Source: Micrococcales bacterium (GTDB lineage Bacteria > Actinomycetota > Actinomycetes > Actinomycetales > Dermatophilaceae). Taken from it: a stretch of 64,000 nt of DNA. A model generated the notes under the pieces. The model saw only the letters and a list, made by a program, of their open reading frames with translations. It was not told the DNA's origin and did not search any database. Positions 35,540-46,358 of this stretch are shown here, one piece after another. Location: the NCBI GenBank assembly GCA_021287075.1, contig JAJTBD010000019.1, positions 1 through 64,000 on the forward strand. Direction: 5' to 3'. The translations under genes and the position numbers were made by a program. The first letter of the stretch is position 1. Each line of letters starts with the position of its first letter.

Positions 35540-38500
35540 GTGTCCTATCCATCAAGTCGGCGGCCCGGGGGGCCGCCGGTGGCGTCACTGTCGTTGACGT
35601 CGCCCGGGCGCTGGCTCGCCCTGCTCACCTCCATGGCGCTCGCCCTCGGCGTCATGTCCTTCTTTGCCTCGCCGGCCTCCGCCGCTCCCGCCGCGGCCCC
35701 GGCAGCAGCCCCTGCCGCAGCTCCCGCCCTCCTCGCCGCCGACGCGCCCGTCCGGGTCCTCATCGACCAGGAGGGTGCCAATGACGAGCCAGGTCAGAAG
35801 GACCTGACCCGGATGACGACGCAGTACAACCAGGACGGCAGCGTCAACGTCACCTTCAACTGGGACGAGCTCGGCACCTCCGGCAACAACTCGCTCGACG
35901 GCTGCACGCTGTTCGACACCGACGCCGACGGCAAGGCCAACTACTCGCTCTGTGTGACGGCAAACGGCGACCCGGCCACTCTGACGAGCACGACGCTCTA
36001 CACGTGTAGCGACAACTCGCCCGACGTGTGCACGAACGCGAAGGCAGTCACGGACCAGATCGGCACGACCTGCACCGTGACGCAGTCGACCGACGACCCC
36101 TTCGCCACCGGCGACTTCTCGCCGCGCGACACCAAGGCCACGTGCACCATCCCGCTGTCCGATGTCGGCGGCGCGGGCAACACCAACCTGCTCAACGTCT
36201 GCTCCTACCCGAGCAAGCAGCCCAACTCCGACCCGTCCGACTGTGTCGCGACCGTCGGTGACGGCTTCATCAAGGTCATCAAGCAGGTCGTCGGTGGCAC
36301 GCCCACTGACCAGTTCGACTTCACGATCGATGGCACCCCGGCCGGCCCGCCGCTGACCGATGGCGAGTCCTTCGCCCAGTCCGTCACCACCGGCGAGGCG
36401 CACACGCTCTCCGAGACCGTCGACCCGGCGCTGTGGACGACGGCGACCTCGTGTGACAACGGCGTGACGGGCGGCGCGAGCGTCGACGTGACCGTCGCTA
36501 CCGGCGCGACCGTCACCTGTACCGTCACCAACACGCGCAACTGGCAGGAGCCGACGGCCACCAAGACCGCCACCGGCCACGTCGCGCGCGGCTACACCTG
36601 GACGATCGACAAGACGGCCGGCACGCCGGTCATCGAGGGCGACACGGCCACCGTCGACTACGGCGTGACCGTCACCCCCAACCTGGCCAGCGAGAAGGCC
36701 ACCGTCACCGGCTCGATCACCGTGACCAACCCGAACGGCTACGCGGTGCCCTTCACCGCGACCGACGTCATGGCGGGCACCGAGTGCACCGTCACTCCCG
36801 CGACCGTGACGGTCGCCGGCGGCGCCACCGGCACGTTCGACTACTCGTGCGCGCTGCCCAGCACGCCCGAGGGCACGGTGACCAACACCGCGACGATCTC
36901 CTGGACCGGCGACGCCCCGATCAAGCCGGGCTCGACGACGGCGACCGCCGATGTCGACTTCACCAAGGTCACCCCGACCGTCAAGGGCGACGACGTCACC
37001 TTCACCGACACCAACTCGCCCGACAAGGTCTACGGCCCGTTCAAGGCGGCCGACGGCCCCAAGACGACGACCTACAGCCACTCCTGGCCGGTCGTCGCGG
37101 GTGCGTGCAAGGACTACACCAACACCGCGACGCTCAGCACGGGCGGCAGCGACTCGGCGACCGTGACCGTCTGCAAGGACGCGCCGCTGACGGCCACCAA
37201 GACCGCCACCGGCTCCGCCGCGCGTGACTACGAGTGGACCATCGACAAGAAGGCCAAGGACACCACCCTGACCGCGGGCGCCGACGGCGCGACGGCGACC
37301 TACACCGTCACCGTCACCCCCACGGTTGAGTCCGAGTCGGCCACCGTCAGTGGCTCCATCACCGTCAAGAACCCGAACTCGGTGGACGTCGAGGCCACTG
37401 TGACGGACACGATGGAGGGTGCGACCTGCACCATCACCTCCGACGAGCGCACCATCCCCGCGGGTGGCGAGCTGACGGTCGACTACACCTGCACCTTCGC
37501 GAAGATCCCCGCGGGTGAGGTCGTCAACAAGGCCAAGGTCACCTGGGAGAAGACCGACTTCGTGCCTGCCGGCTCGCTCGAGCCGACCGCCACGGTCGAC
37601 TTCAGCAAGGTCACGCCGACCGTCACCGACGGCACGACGAGCTTCACCGACCCCAACGCACCGCAGGAGACCTACGGCCCGTTCAACGCGGCCGACGGCG
37701 CACAGTCCGTGGAGTACACCCACGTCTGGACCGTTGACCCGGGTCAGTGCAAGGACTTCACCAACACCGCCACCCTGTCGACCGACGACAAGCCGTCCGC
37801 CTCGGCGACGGTCAACGTCTGCCGCAGCGCCGGCCTGACCGCGGCCAAGACCGCGACGGGCAGCGCCGAGCGCGGCTACGGGTGGGACATCGACAAGAAG
37901 GCCGGCGAGCCGGTGGTCAAGGACGGCAAGGCCGTCGTCGACTACACCGTCACCGTCACCCCCAAGGTCACCTCCGAGTCGGCCACCGTCTCGGGAGCGA
38001 TCACTGTCACCAACCCCAACTCGGTCCCCGTCCCGGTGACCGTCACCGACGCCCTCGAGGGCGCCACCTGCACCGTGGCCCCGTCCGCCGATGGCCCTGC
38101 GGCCAACGCCGACGGCACCTACACCGTCCCCGCGGGCGGCACCGCCACGGTCAGCTACATCTGCAACTACACCAAGATCCCCACCGGTGAGGTCACCAAC
38201 ACGGCGACCATCTCCTGGGAGGCCACCCGCTTCGTCGCCGCCGGCTCGACAACCGCCTCCTCGGCCCCGGTCGACCTGACCAAGGACGTCGCCGTCACCG
38301 GAGGCACCGCGACCTTCACCGACGAGAACTCCCCCGAGGGCACCTACGGGCCGTTCAACGCCGCTGACGGCGCAGCCACCGTCACCTACTCCCACACCTG
38401 GGATGTCCCGGCCGGCTCCTGCAAGGAGCTCACCAACACCGCGACCCTCTCCACGGGCGGCAGTGACTCGGCGACCGTCTCGGCCTGCCAGGGCTCCGGC

Positions 38501-40171
38501 CTGACCGCCACCAAGACCGCCGAGGCCAAGGCCACCAAGGCCTGGACCTGGACGATCGACAAGTCGGCCAAGGACAGCAAGCTCCAGGCCGGCCCCGACG
38601 GCACCGCGACGGCGACCTACACCGTCACCGTGACGCCCAAGCTGGAGTCCCAGCAGGGCACCGTCACCGGCACGATCACCGTCAACAACCCCAACTCGGT
38701 GGCGGTCCCCGTGTCCGTGACCGACGCGATGCCTGGCGGTGACTGCACGATCACGTCCGACGCGACCACCGTGCCGGCCAACGGCAGCCTGGCCGTGACC
38801 TACAGCTGCACCTTCGCTGAGGTCCCGTCCGGCGAGGTGACCAACACCGCGAAGATCACGTGGGCGGCCACCGGCTACGTGCCGGCCGGCTCGACCACGG
38901 CCACGGCCACGGCGGACTTCGCCAAGGCCACCACCGTCACCGGCGACACCGTCACCGTCACCGACGAGAACGCGCCCGAGGGCACCTTCGGCACCTACAA
39001 CGCCGCCGACGGTCCCAAGAGCGTGACCTACACCCACACGTGGAAGGTGGAGCCGGGCCAGTGCGCCGACTTCGTCAACACCGCGGGGCTCTCGACCGGC
39101 GGCAAGGACTCGGCCACCGTCAACGTCTGCGCGCCTGGCGACCTCACGGTTTCCAAGACCGCCACAACGTCGATGAAGCGCGCCACCACATGGACGATCG
39201 ACAAGACGGCCGGCGAGGTCAGCTATGACATGACGGCCAAGACCGCCAAGATCCCCTACACGGTCAAGGTCACCCCGACGACCGTGGACAGCGACTGGGC
39301 GGTCACCGGTGTCATCACCGTGACCAACCCCAACGCGTGGGCGGTCACCGCTGACGTCACCGACACCCTGCCCGGCGGCACCTGCACCGTCACCGACGGC
39401 CAGGACGCCACCGTTCCCGCGAAGGGCAGCGTCGAGCTGGCCTACGCGTGCACCTTCGCCAGCAAGCCGGCATACACCGGCACCAACACGGCGACGGTCA
39501 CGTGGGACGGCGGCAAGGCCACCGGCACCGCGCCGGTCGACTTCACCAAGGGCACGATCACCCAGACCGGCCCGTCGACCATCACCGTCACCGACACCTT
39601 CGGTGGCGAGACGGTCACCCTCGGCACGACCAGCACGGAGAAGGTCTTCACCTACGTCAAGACCGTCCCCATGCCGGCCACCTTCGGCACCTGCACCACG
39701 GTGACGAACACGGCCACGATCACCGAGACGGGTCAGAAGGACTCGACCAGCACCGAGGTGTGCAACAAGATGTGGAAGGGCCGCACGCCCGGATACTGGA
39801 AGAACCACACCAACAACTGGCCGAAGTTCTCCGTGACCGGCACCAGCGGCAAGACCGTTGCGGTCACGCCGTCGACCAAGGTCGGCGACGTGTTCAACAT
39901 CCCGGCGCAGTGCTCCTACCTGCGGACGAAGACGCTGACTCAGGCGCTCGCCCTCCGCGGCGGCAGCACCTTCTGCGGTGGCGCGGAGATCCTCCTCCGT
40001 GCGGCCACGGCAGCGCTGCTCAATGAGGCATGGGCCGGGTCGCAGTACCCCGGCGCGACCAGCCCGCAGGACCTGATCCGTCAGGTCAACGCGGCGCTCG
40101 CCTCCGGCAGCCGGGCGAAGCTCATCTCGCTCGCCGCCACCCTGGACTACTGGAACAACGGCATCCACTAG
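35540..40171 (+). CDS. Large secreted repeat protein, probable surface adhesin
   Basis: The protein has 1543 residues from GTG at 35540 (GAAGGA upstream). Signal peptide ending SPASA near residue 49, then an Ala/Pro-rich spacer, a unique domain with several Cys pairs, a small SpaA-type domain (GFIKVIKQVVGG...TCTVTNT), then five modules of about 215 residues that start LTATKTATG...WTIDK. Each module has a C-T-V/I Cys pair and a TYGPFNAADG motif. The C-terminus carries the TPGYWKNHTNNW domain seen on many exported proteins. No LPxTG signal and no membrane helix at the end, so attachment is by another route. Modules differ enough to avoid long DNA identity. Solitary gene, followed by a terminator. 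Confidence 0.85.
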   Translation: MSYPSSRRPGGPPVASLSLTSPGRWLALLTSMALALGVMSFFASPASAAPAAAPAAAPAAAPALLAADAPVRVLIDQEGANDEPGQKDLTRMTTQYNQDGSVNVTFNWDELGTSGNNSLDGCTLFDTDADGKANYSLCVTANGDPATLTSTTLYTCSDNSPDVCTNAKAVTDQIGTTCTVTQSTDDPFATGDFSPRDTKATCTIPLSDVGGAGNTNLLNVCSYPSKQPNSDPSDCVATVGDGFIKVIKQVVGGTPTDQFDFTIDGTPAGPPLTDGESFAQSVTTGEAHTLSETVDPALWTTATSCDNGVTGGASVDVTVATGATVTCTVTNTRNWQEPTATKTATGHVARGYTWTIDKTAGTPVIEGDTATVDYGVTVTPNLASEKATVTGSITVTNPNGYAVPFTATDVMAGTECTVTPATVTVAGGATGTFDYSCALPSTPEGTVTNTATISWTGDAPIKPGSTTATADVDFTKVTPTVKGDDVTFTDTNSPDKVYGPFKAADGPKTTTYSHSWPVVAGACKDYTNTATLSTGGSDSATVTVCKDAPLTATKTATGSAARDYEWTIDKKAKDTTLTAGADGATATYTVTVTPTVESESATVSGSITVKNPNSVDVEATVTDTMEGATCTITSDERTIPAGGELTVDYTCTFAKIPAGEVVNKAKVTWEKTDFVPAGSLEPTATVDFSKVTPTVTDGTTSFTDPNAPQETYGPFNAADGAQSVEYTHVWTVDPGQCKDFTNTATLSTDDKPSASATVNVCRSAGLTAAKTATGSAERGYGWDIDKKAGEPVVKDGKAVVDYTVTVTPKVTSESATVSGAITVTNPNSVPVPVTVTDALEGATCTVAPSADGPAANADGTYTVPAGGTATVSYICNYTKIPTGEVTNTATISWEATRFVAAGSTTASSAPVDLTKDVAVTGGTATFTDENSPEGTYGPFNAADGAATVTYSHTWDVPAGSCKELTNTATLSTGGSDSATVSACQGSGLTATKTAEAKATKAWTWTIDKSAKDSKLQAGPDGTATATYTVTVTPKLESQQGTVTGTITVNNPNSVAVPVSVTDAMPGGDCTITSDATTVPANGSLAVTYSCTFAEVPSGEVTNTAKITWAATGYVPAGSTTATATADFAKATTVTGDTVTVTDENAPEGTFGTYNAADGPKSVTYTHTWKVEPGQCADFVNTAGLSTGGKDSATVNVCAPGDLTVSKTATTSMKRATTWTIDKTAGEVSYDMTAKTAKIPYTVKVTPTTVDSDWAVTGVITVTNPNAWAVTADVTDTLPGGTCTVTDGQDATVPAKGSVELAYACTFASKPAYTGTNTATVTWDGGKATGTAPVDFTKGTITQTGPSTITVTDTFGGETVTLGTTSTEKVFTYVKTVPMPATFGTCTTVTNTATITETGQKDSTSTEVCNKMWKGRTPGYWKNHTNNWPKFSVTGTSGKTVAVTPSTKVGDVFNIPAQCSYLRTKTLTQALALRGGSTFCGGAEILLRAATAALLNEAWAGSQYPGATSPQDLIRQVNAALASGSRAKLISLAATLDYWNNGIH
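36551..39780 (+). repeat. Five tandem protein modules in the surface protein
   Basis: Module starts lie near 36551, 37187, 37835, 38501 and 39143, spaced 636-666 bases. Shared features: KTATG-type opening, WTIDK, TVTVTP, ITVxNPN, a Cys pair, TNTATI and YGPFNAADG. The last module is shorter and lacks the YGPFN part. Copy number could vary between strains. Confidence 0.85.
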
Positions 40172-40186
40172 TCCCATAACGAGCGC

Positions 40187-40217
40187 GGCCCCCGCACCCA
40201 CCTCGGGTGCGGGGGCC
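40187..40217. terminator. Terminator after the surface protein gene
   Basis: GGCCCCCGCACCC (40187-40199) pairs perfectly with GGGTGCGGGGGCC (40205-40217) around a 5-base loop, 16 bases after the stop. No U-tract, as usual in this GC range. Confidence 0.85.
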
Positions 40218-40479
40218 GACTCATGCCCGGGCCGGCTCGCTGGCCGCGACGTCCGGTCCCGTTGAGTCCCAGCGGTTCAACGCCAAACCCTCGCCTGATG
40301 CGTTGAAAACATTGGTTTCAACGCCAAGGGGGCGGGTTTGACGTCGAGTCGGAGAGGTTCAACGCTACGAGCGGCGAGCGCGAGACGCGGGTATGCCGTG
40401 TGAGCGGGCTGTGCGCGCGAGGTGGGTATGCCGCGGGGCCGGGCACACGGCATACCGCCCGGTCAGGAGCCCGGCTGGG
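40218..40479. repeat. Intergenic repeats: TTCAACGC cluster and GTATGCCG pair
   Basis: No gene. GTTCAACGCCAA (40275-40286), inverted GCGTTGAAAAC (40300-40310), GGTTTCAACGCCAA (40314-40327), a degenerate GGTTTGACGTC near 40335 and GGTTCAACGCT (40356-40366). Then GTATGCCG at 40391 and 40426, with an inverted CGGCATAC at 40448, which can pair with either upstream copy as GGTATGCCGTGTG/CACACGGCATACC. It may end the converging response-regulator transcript. Confidence 0.6.
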
Positions 40480-41179
40480 TCAGGCGGGGGCCTCGGGAGG
40501 GAAGGGGGTCGCGGTCAGGCGGTAGCCGATGCCGCGCACGGACTCGCCGACGGCGGGGCCGCCGGCCTCGCCGTATCTTGCGGCGCAGGCGGGACATGTG
40601 GACCTCGATGCCGTGGCGGCCATCGACCTCGCCCGGCCAGAGCTGGGCGGCGATGTCGGTGCGGCGCACGACGGCGTGCGGGCGCTCGAGCAGCATCTCC
40701 ATGAGCTCGAACTCGGTGCGGGTGAGGCGGATCTCGCAGCCGTTGACCGTGACCCGCCGCTCCGCACGGTCGACGCGCAGCGGCCCATGGACCAGCACGT
40801 CACCGAGCTCTCCCGCAGCGGCCGCGCCCCTCCGGAGCAGGGCCCGCATCCGGGCGAGCAGGATGCGAGGCGAGACATCGGAGGTGACATAGTCGTCGGC
40901 GCCGAGGTGGAAGAAGACCAGCTCCTCGATCTCGTCGGCATCCGCCGTGACGACCAGGACGGGGGTCCGGCTGCCGAAGCGGCGGCACAGCTCCTGGGCG
41001 CCGTTGTCGGGGACATCGGAGCCGACCACGAGCAGGTCGGGGCGCACGGCGTGGTAGGCGTCGATCGCTGCGGCTGTCGCCTCCACCGGCAGCACTCCAA
41101 GACCCGCGGCGCGCGCGACATCGGCCACCGCGTGCCTGCGGCCGGCGTCGTCAGCGACGACCAGCACGGTGCTCTTCAT
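40480..41179 (-). pseudogene. Atypical OmpR-type response regulator, frameshifted near its end
   Basis: From ATG at 41179. The receiver domain lacks the usual phospho-acceptor: where PDLxxxD is expected it reads PDLLVVGSD, and the conserved Lys is Ser (DYVTSDVSP). A winged-helix domain follows (LTRTEFELMEMLLERPHAVVRRTDIAAQLW...EVHMSRLRRKI). Near 40571-40580 one base is out of phase: the frame continues into a long basic tail to 40463, while the family ending GESVRGIGYRLTATPF lies in the next frame and stops at 40480. No sensor kinase is adjacent. It may be a one-base error or real decay. Confidence 0.75.
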
Positions 41180-41335
41180 CTACCACTTCCCCTACCCCAA
41201 GACAGCTGGGACGCACCCCCGTGCGCCTGCGGAGCAGGATAGGGAAGAACGCATAGCGCCGTGGCCGGTTTGGGCCGACACCCCACGGAATTGGAGGGGG
41301 GTGGGCTACCCCCCTCCCTGCCGCGGCGCCAGGCC

Positions 41336-42165
<830 letters not shown>

Positions 42166-42169
<4 letters not shown>

Positions 42170-43245
42170 CGCGCGTCCGCCTTCCGCTTGACCCAGGTGT
42201 TGGCGATCGTCGACAGCAGGAGCATGACGCCCAGGAAGGCCTTGAACCAGTCGGGGTTCCACCCGGCATACGTGATGCCGAGCTGGGTCATGCCAAAGAT
42301 GAGCGCGCCGATCGAGGCGCCCACCACCGAGCCGTGGCCGCCGGTGAGCAGGCACCCTCCGATGACCGCGGCGATGATGTAGATGAACTCCTTGCCCACG
42401 CCCTCGCCGGACTGGACGGTGTTGAAGCCGAAGAGCAGGTGCATGCCGACCAGCCAGGCCGCGAACGCGACGAACATGTAGAGCAGGATCCGGGTCCGGT
42501 GGACCGGCACGCCCACGGCGCGGGCGGCACGGTCGTCGCCGCCGACGGCGAAGACCCAGTTGCCGAAGGTCGTGCGCAGCAGGAGCCACGCGCCGAATGC
42601 CGTGAGCAGCAGCCAGTAGAGGATCGGGATCTTGAGGGTCGTCCCGCCGACGTGCCACTGCGACGCGAAAACCGCCTTGGCAGAGGCGAACCCGTCCATG
42701 TCGGAGATGTTCTTGCTCGCGACGTTGCCGGTGACGAGACGGGTCACGCCGAGGTTGACGCCTTGCAGGACAAAGAAGGTGCCGAGGGTCACGAGGAAGC
42801 TCGGCAGCCCTGTCCTGTTGAGCAGCCAGCCGTTGAATGCTCCGACCAGCAGGGCGATCAGGAGTGAGACCAGCACGCCCGACCAGACGTTGAGGGTGAA
42901 CCACCACGCGACGAGTGCGGCGGACAGACCGGCTGTCGTCGCGGCGACGCCGGCCGAGAGGTCGAACTCGCCACCGATCATCAGCAGGGCGACCGGCACG
43001 GCCATGATCCCGATGGGCGCGGCCTGATAGAGGATCGTGCCGATGTTGTCGGGGTTGCGGAAACTCGGTGCGACGACGAGGAAGAGGGCGGCGACGGCGA
43101 TGGCGGCCAGGAGCGAGCCGATCTCTGGCCGGGACAGCAGTCGCGCGCTCAGGCTGCGGTTGCCCACCCGGTCGTCGGCCGCGCGTAGGCGGTCAGGGGC
43201 GGGGTCTGGCTCGGAGGTGCCGGAGTCGAGGGCTGCGGTCGACAT
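42166..43245 (-). CDS. CUT2-type ABC transporter permease
   Basis: The protein has 359 residues from ATG at 43245 (MSTAALDSG), sharing one base with the binding-protein stop. About nine membrane segments with [24 protein letters not shown] and [25 protein letters not shown], typical of ribose/inositol permeases. Partner of the single-domain ATPase; next to iol genes, so myo-inositol or a related polyol is the likely substrate. Confidence 0.92.
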
Positions 43246-44231
43246 CAGCGCTTCCCCGACTTGGCGTACTTCTCGACGCTGGCGACATTGGTCTTGTCGA
43301 TGAAGGCGGGTCCGGTCAGGACGGGCTGGCCACCGCCGATCTCGTTGCCGTTGAACTTCTGGAGCCACAGCGCGTCGACGGCGAGATAGCCCTGGAGATA
43401 GGGCTGCTGGTCGACGGCCCAGGCGATGCTGCCGTCCTTGATGGCCTGGATGAGCTCGGTCGAGGTGTCAAAGGTGACGATGCGCGCCTTGCTGCCGGCA
43501 TCGCCGGTCGACTTGATCGCGGTCATCGCAAACGGACCACCGAGGGTGAGGATGTTGTCGATGTCCTTGTCCTGCTGGAGCTTTGAGGTCAGCGACGACT
43601 GCACGCCCGGCATGTCGGAGCCGGTCACATAGAGGATCTCGGTGGAGGGGACCTCCTCCTTGACGCCCGCGCAGCGCGCCTCGTGGCCGACATTGCCCTG
43701 CTCGTGGATGACGCACAGGACCTTCTTGGCGCCCTCCTCCGCCAGCCGGGCCCCGGCCTCCTTGCCGGCGATCTTCTCGTCCTGCCCGAAGTAGCCGACC
43801 AGGCCGTAGTCCTTCCACACATCGAGGCCGCCGTTGAGGCCGGTCACCGGGATGCCGGCCTTGACGGCGGCCTCCACGTTGGCCTTCATCGCCTCGGGCT
43901 TGGAGAGGGTGACCGCGATGCCGTCGACCTTCTTGTCGATGGCCTGCTGGACGAGGTTGGCCTGGCCCGCGCCGTCGGGGTCGGCGGCATACTCCAGCCT
44001 GACGTTGTCCTTCTGCGCGGCGTCCTCGGCGCCCTTGCGCACGATGTCCCAGAAGGTGTCGCCCGGACCCGAGTGGGTGATCAGGGCGACGGTCATCTCG
44101 GGGGTGGTGGCGCGGCCGGCCTTGGCCTGCTTGGCGGCCTCCTCCGCGGCCCGGCCGCCGCTGCTGCTCGTGCAGCCGGCCAGTCCGATGGCGGTCACCG
44201 CTGCGATCGCGGCCAGGCGGGTGGTCCTCAT
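43245..44231 (-). CDS. Sugar-binding lipoprotein (periplasmic-binding type)
   Basis: The protein has 328 residues from ATG at 44231 with GGAGGACCC upstream. Lipobox LAGC at Cys20. Type I binding fold: ALITHSGPGDTFWDIVRKGAEDAA, QQAIDKKVDGIAVTLSKP, GIPVTGLNGG, GPFAMTAIKSTGDAG and WAVDQQPYLQGYLAVDALWL. It captures ligand for the permease. First gene of its unit, 180 bases from iolD. Confidence 0.92.
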   Translation of the reverse strand: MRTTRLAAIAAVTAIGLAGCTSSSGGRAAEEAAKQAKAGRATTPEMTVALITHSGPGDTFWDIVRKGAEDAAQKDNVRLEYAADPDGAGQANLVQQAIDKKVDGIAVTLSKPEAMKANVEAAVKAGIPVTGLNGGLDVWKDYGLVGYFGQDEKIAGKEAGARLAEEGAKKVLCVIHEQGNVGHEARCAGVKEEVPSTEILYVTGSDMPGVQSSLTSKLQQDKDIDNILTLGGPFAMTAIKSTGDAGSKARIVTFDTSTELIQAIKDGSIAWAVDQQPYLQGYLAVDALWLQKFNGNEIGGGQPVLTGPAFIDKTNVASVEKYAKSGKR

Positions 44232-44344
44232 GGGTCCTCCGTGGATAGGACAAACAGCGCGCTATGTCAGGTGCCAGTCTGACACCCCGCCCACCTTCTC
44301 AGCGGTATGCCGCGGGCGCCACCGGTGCGTCGCAGCCCTTCCCC

Positions 44345-44372
44345 CTTCACGCCACGTGGCGAGTCCCGCGCC
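44345..44372 (+). repeat. Dispersed CGCCANNTGGCGAGT repeat, copy in the transporter promoter gap
   Basis: It begins CTTCACGCCACGTGGCGAGT. The minus strand at 17341-17365 has CTTCACGCCAAGTGGCGAGT and 46391-46413 has CGCCAATTGGCGAGTTCCGC. The palindromic CGCCANNTGGCG is fixed while the central two bases vary. The gap also holds one GTATGCCG (44306). Confidence 0.6.
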
Positions 44373-44411
44373 CCAGCAACTGCCTCCGTCGCCCTGCCTG
44401 TCCGGCCGGGG

Positions 44412-46334
44412 TCAGAGGAGGGGGCGCTGGGCGCGCTTGCCCGCGGCATACCTCTCGTATGCCGCCTGCGTCGTCTCGAGGTCGCTCACCTGCGCGACCG
44501 GGACCTCCCACCAGGACTGCGAGTCGGGCGCGTGCACAAGGGGATCGGTCTCGACGTGGATGACGACCGGGCGGTCGGCAGGGACCGCCTTGGCCTCACC
44601 GATCGCCGCCGTCAGACCGGCCAGGTCGCGCACCTCGATGACGTGGGCGCCGAGGCTGCGGGCGTTGGCGGCGAGGTCGACGGGCAGGGGCTCGCCCTGG
44701 AGCCGGCCGCCCTCGCGATAGCGATAGGCCGTGCCGAAGCGCTGGCTGCCGAGCGACTCCGAGAGCGACCCGATCGAGTGGAAGCCGTGGTTCTGCACCA
44801 GCACCACGATGATCTTGGTGCGCTCCTGGACGGCGGTGACGAGCTCGGTGGGCATCATCAGATAGCCGCCGTCGCCGACCATCGCGAGGACATCGCGGTC
44901 CGGCTCGGCCCAGCGCACTCCGATCGCGGCGGGGATCTCATATCCCATGCAGGAGTAGCCGTATTCGACGTGATAGCCCTTGCGCTCGCGCACCCGCCAC
45001 AGCCCGTGGAGGTCGCCCGGCATCGAGCCGGCCGCGCACACCATGACGTCGCTCGGGTCGCTCAGCTCGTTGACCGCGCCGATGACCTGGGCCTGCGTCA
45101 GCCGCCCCTCGGCCAGCGCCTCGGTGACCTCTGGGCCGGGGCGGTATGCCGCGTCGACCTGCTCCTCCCACTCCCCCCACAGCCTCGCCTGCTCCTCGAG
45201 GTATGCCGCGTCCACGGCATACCCCTCGAGCGCGGCCGACAGTGCGAGGAGGGCCTCGCGGGCGTCGGCCACCACCGCGAGGCCGGCGTGCTTGCCGGCG
45301 TCGAAGGAGGCGACGTTGATGTTGATGAATCGGACACCGTCGTGCTGGAAGGCGGTCCGTGACGCCGTCGTGAAGTCGGACCAGCGGGTGCCGACGCCGA
45401 TGACGAGATCGGCGTCGCGGGCCAAGGCGTTGGCGGCCGTCGTGCCCGTCGACCCGACGGCGCCCATCAGACGCGGATCGCCGTGCAGGAGAGCGCCCTT
45501 GCCGGCCTGGGTCTCGGCGACGGGGATGCCCGTCGCGGTGCTGAGGGCGGCGAGGGCGTCCTCCGCGCCGGAGTAGTGCACCCCGCCGCCCGCGACGATG
45601 AGGGGCCGCTCGGCCGCCCGGATCAGCTCGGCTGCGGCGGTGATGCGGCTGGGCTCGGCCGGCGGACGTGCGATGTGCCAGGTGCGCTCGGCAAAGAGGG
45701 CGACCGGCCAGTCGTGGGCCTCGGCCTGGACATCCTGCGGGAGCGCGATCGTGACCGCACCCGTCTCGGCCGGGTCGGTGAGCACGCGCATGGCCTGGAG
45801 GAGTGCGCTGGGCAGCTGCTCGGGCCTGGTGGCCCGGTCAAAGAAGCGGGAGACCGGGCGCAGCGCGTCATTGACGGTGACATCGCCGGCATAGGGGGCC
45901 TCCAGCTCCTGGAGGACCGGCTCGGCGGGCCGGGTCGCGAAGGTGTCGGACGGCAGGAGCAGCACCGGGACGCGGTTGACGGTGGCCAGCGCGGCGCCGG
46001 TGACCATGTTGGTCGAGCCGGGCCCGATGGAGGCGGTGCAGGCCCAGGTCTGGAGGCGGTCGCGCTGCCTCGCGAAGCCCACGGCGGTGTGCACCATGGC
46101 CTGCTCGTTGCGGGCGAGCACATATGGCAGAGCGGGCGAATCGCCCTGCCCGGCCGCGGCCAGCTCGTGCTGGAGGAGGGCCTGGCCCAGCCCCGCGACA
46201 TTGCCGTGGCCAAAGATCCCAAGCATGCCGGCAAAGAGGCGCTGCCGCTCGCCGTCACGCTCGACCCACTGCACGGCAAGGAAGTCGACGACCGCCTGCC
46301 CCACGGTCAGCCGCACCGTCGCCTGCTCAGTCAT
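44412..46334 (-). CDS. iolD: Trihydroxycyclohexane-1,2-dione hydrolase IolD
   Basis: The protein has 640 residues from ATG at 46334. ThDP enzyme of the acetolactate-synthase fold: ARNEQAMVHTAVGFARQ, GPGSTNMVTGAA, and the cofactor motif GDGGYLM...NHGFHSIGS. LFAGMLGIFGHGNVAGLGQAL is characteristic of IolD. It opens the ring of the diketo intermediate to 5-deoxy-glucuronate. 24 bases after iolB. Confidence 0.95.
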   Translation of the reverse strand: MTEQATVRLTVGQAVVDFLAVQWVERDGERQRLFAGMLGIFGHGNVAGLGQALLQHELAAAGQGDSPALPYVLARNEQAMVHTAVGFARQRDRLQTWACTASIGPGSTNMVTGAALATVNRVPVLLLPSDTFATRPAEPVLQELEAPYAGDVTVNDALRPVSRFFDRATRPEQLPSALLQAMRVLTDPAETGAVTIALPQDVQAEAHDWPVALFAERTWHIARPPAEPSRITAAAELIRAAERPLIVAGGGVHYSGAEDALAALSTATGIPVAETQAGKGALLHGDPRLMGAVGSTGTTAANALARDADLVIGVGTRWSDFTTASRTAFQHDGVRFININVASFDAGKHAGLAVVADAREALLALSAALEGYAVDAAYLEEQARLWGEWEEQVDAAYRPGPEVTEALAEGRLTQAQVIGAVNELSDPSDVMVCAAGSMPGDLHGLWRVRERKGYHVEYGYSCMGYEIPAAIGVRWAEPDRDVLAMVGDGGYLMMPTELVTAVQERTKIIVVLVQNHGFHSIGSLSESLGSQRFGTAYRYREGGRLQGEPLPVDLAANARSLGAHVIEVRDLAGLTAAIGEAKAVPADRPVVIHVETDPLVHAPDSQSWWEVPVAQVSDLETTQAAYERYAAGKRAQRPLL

Positions 46335-46358
46335 CGCGCCCTCCCGCCGCCGCCTCGC

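Noticed and set aside
35585..40201. 1538-codon open frame on the minus strand opposite the surface protein
   Set aside because: The plus-strand frame has a signal peptide, modules and known motifs. The antisense text is Gly/Arg/Val-rich, mirrors the codon use of the real gene and has no domain.
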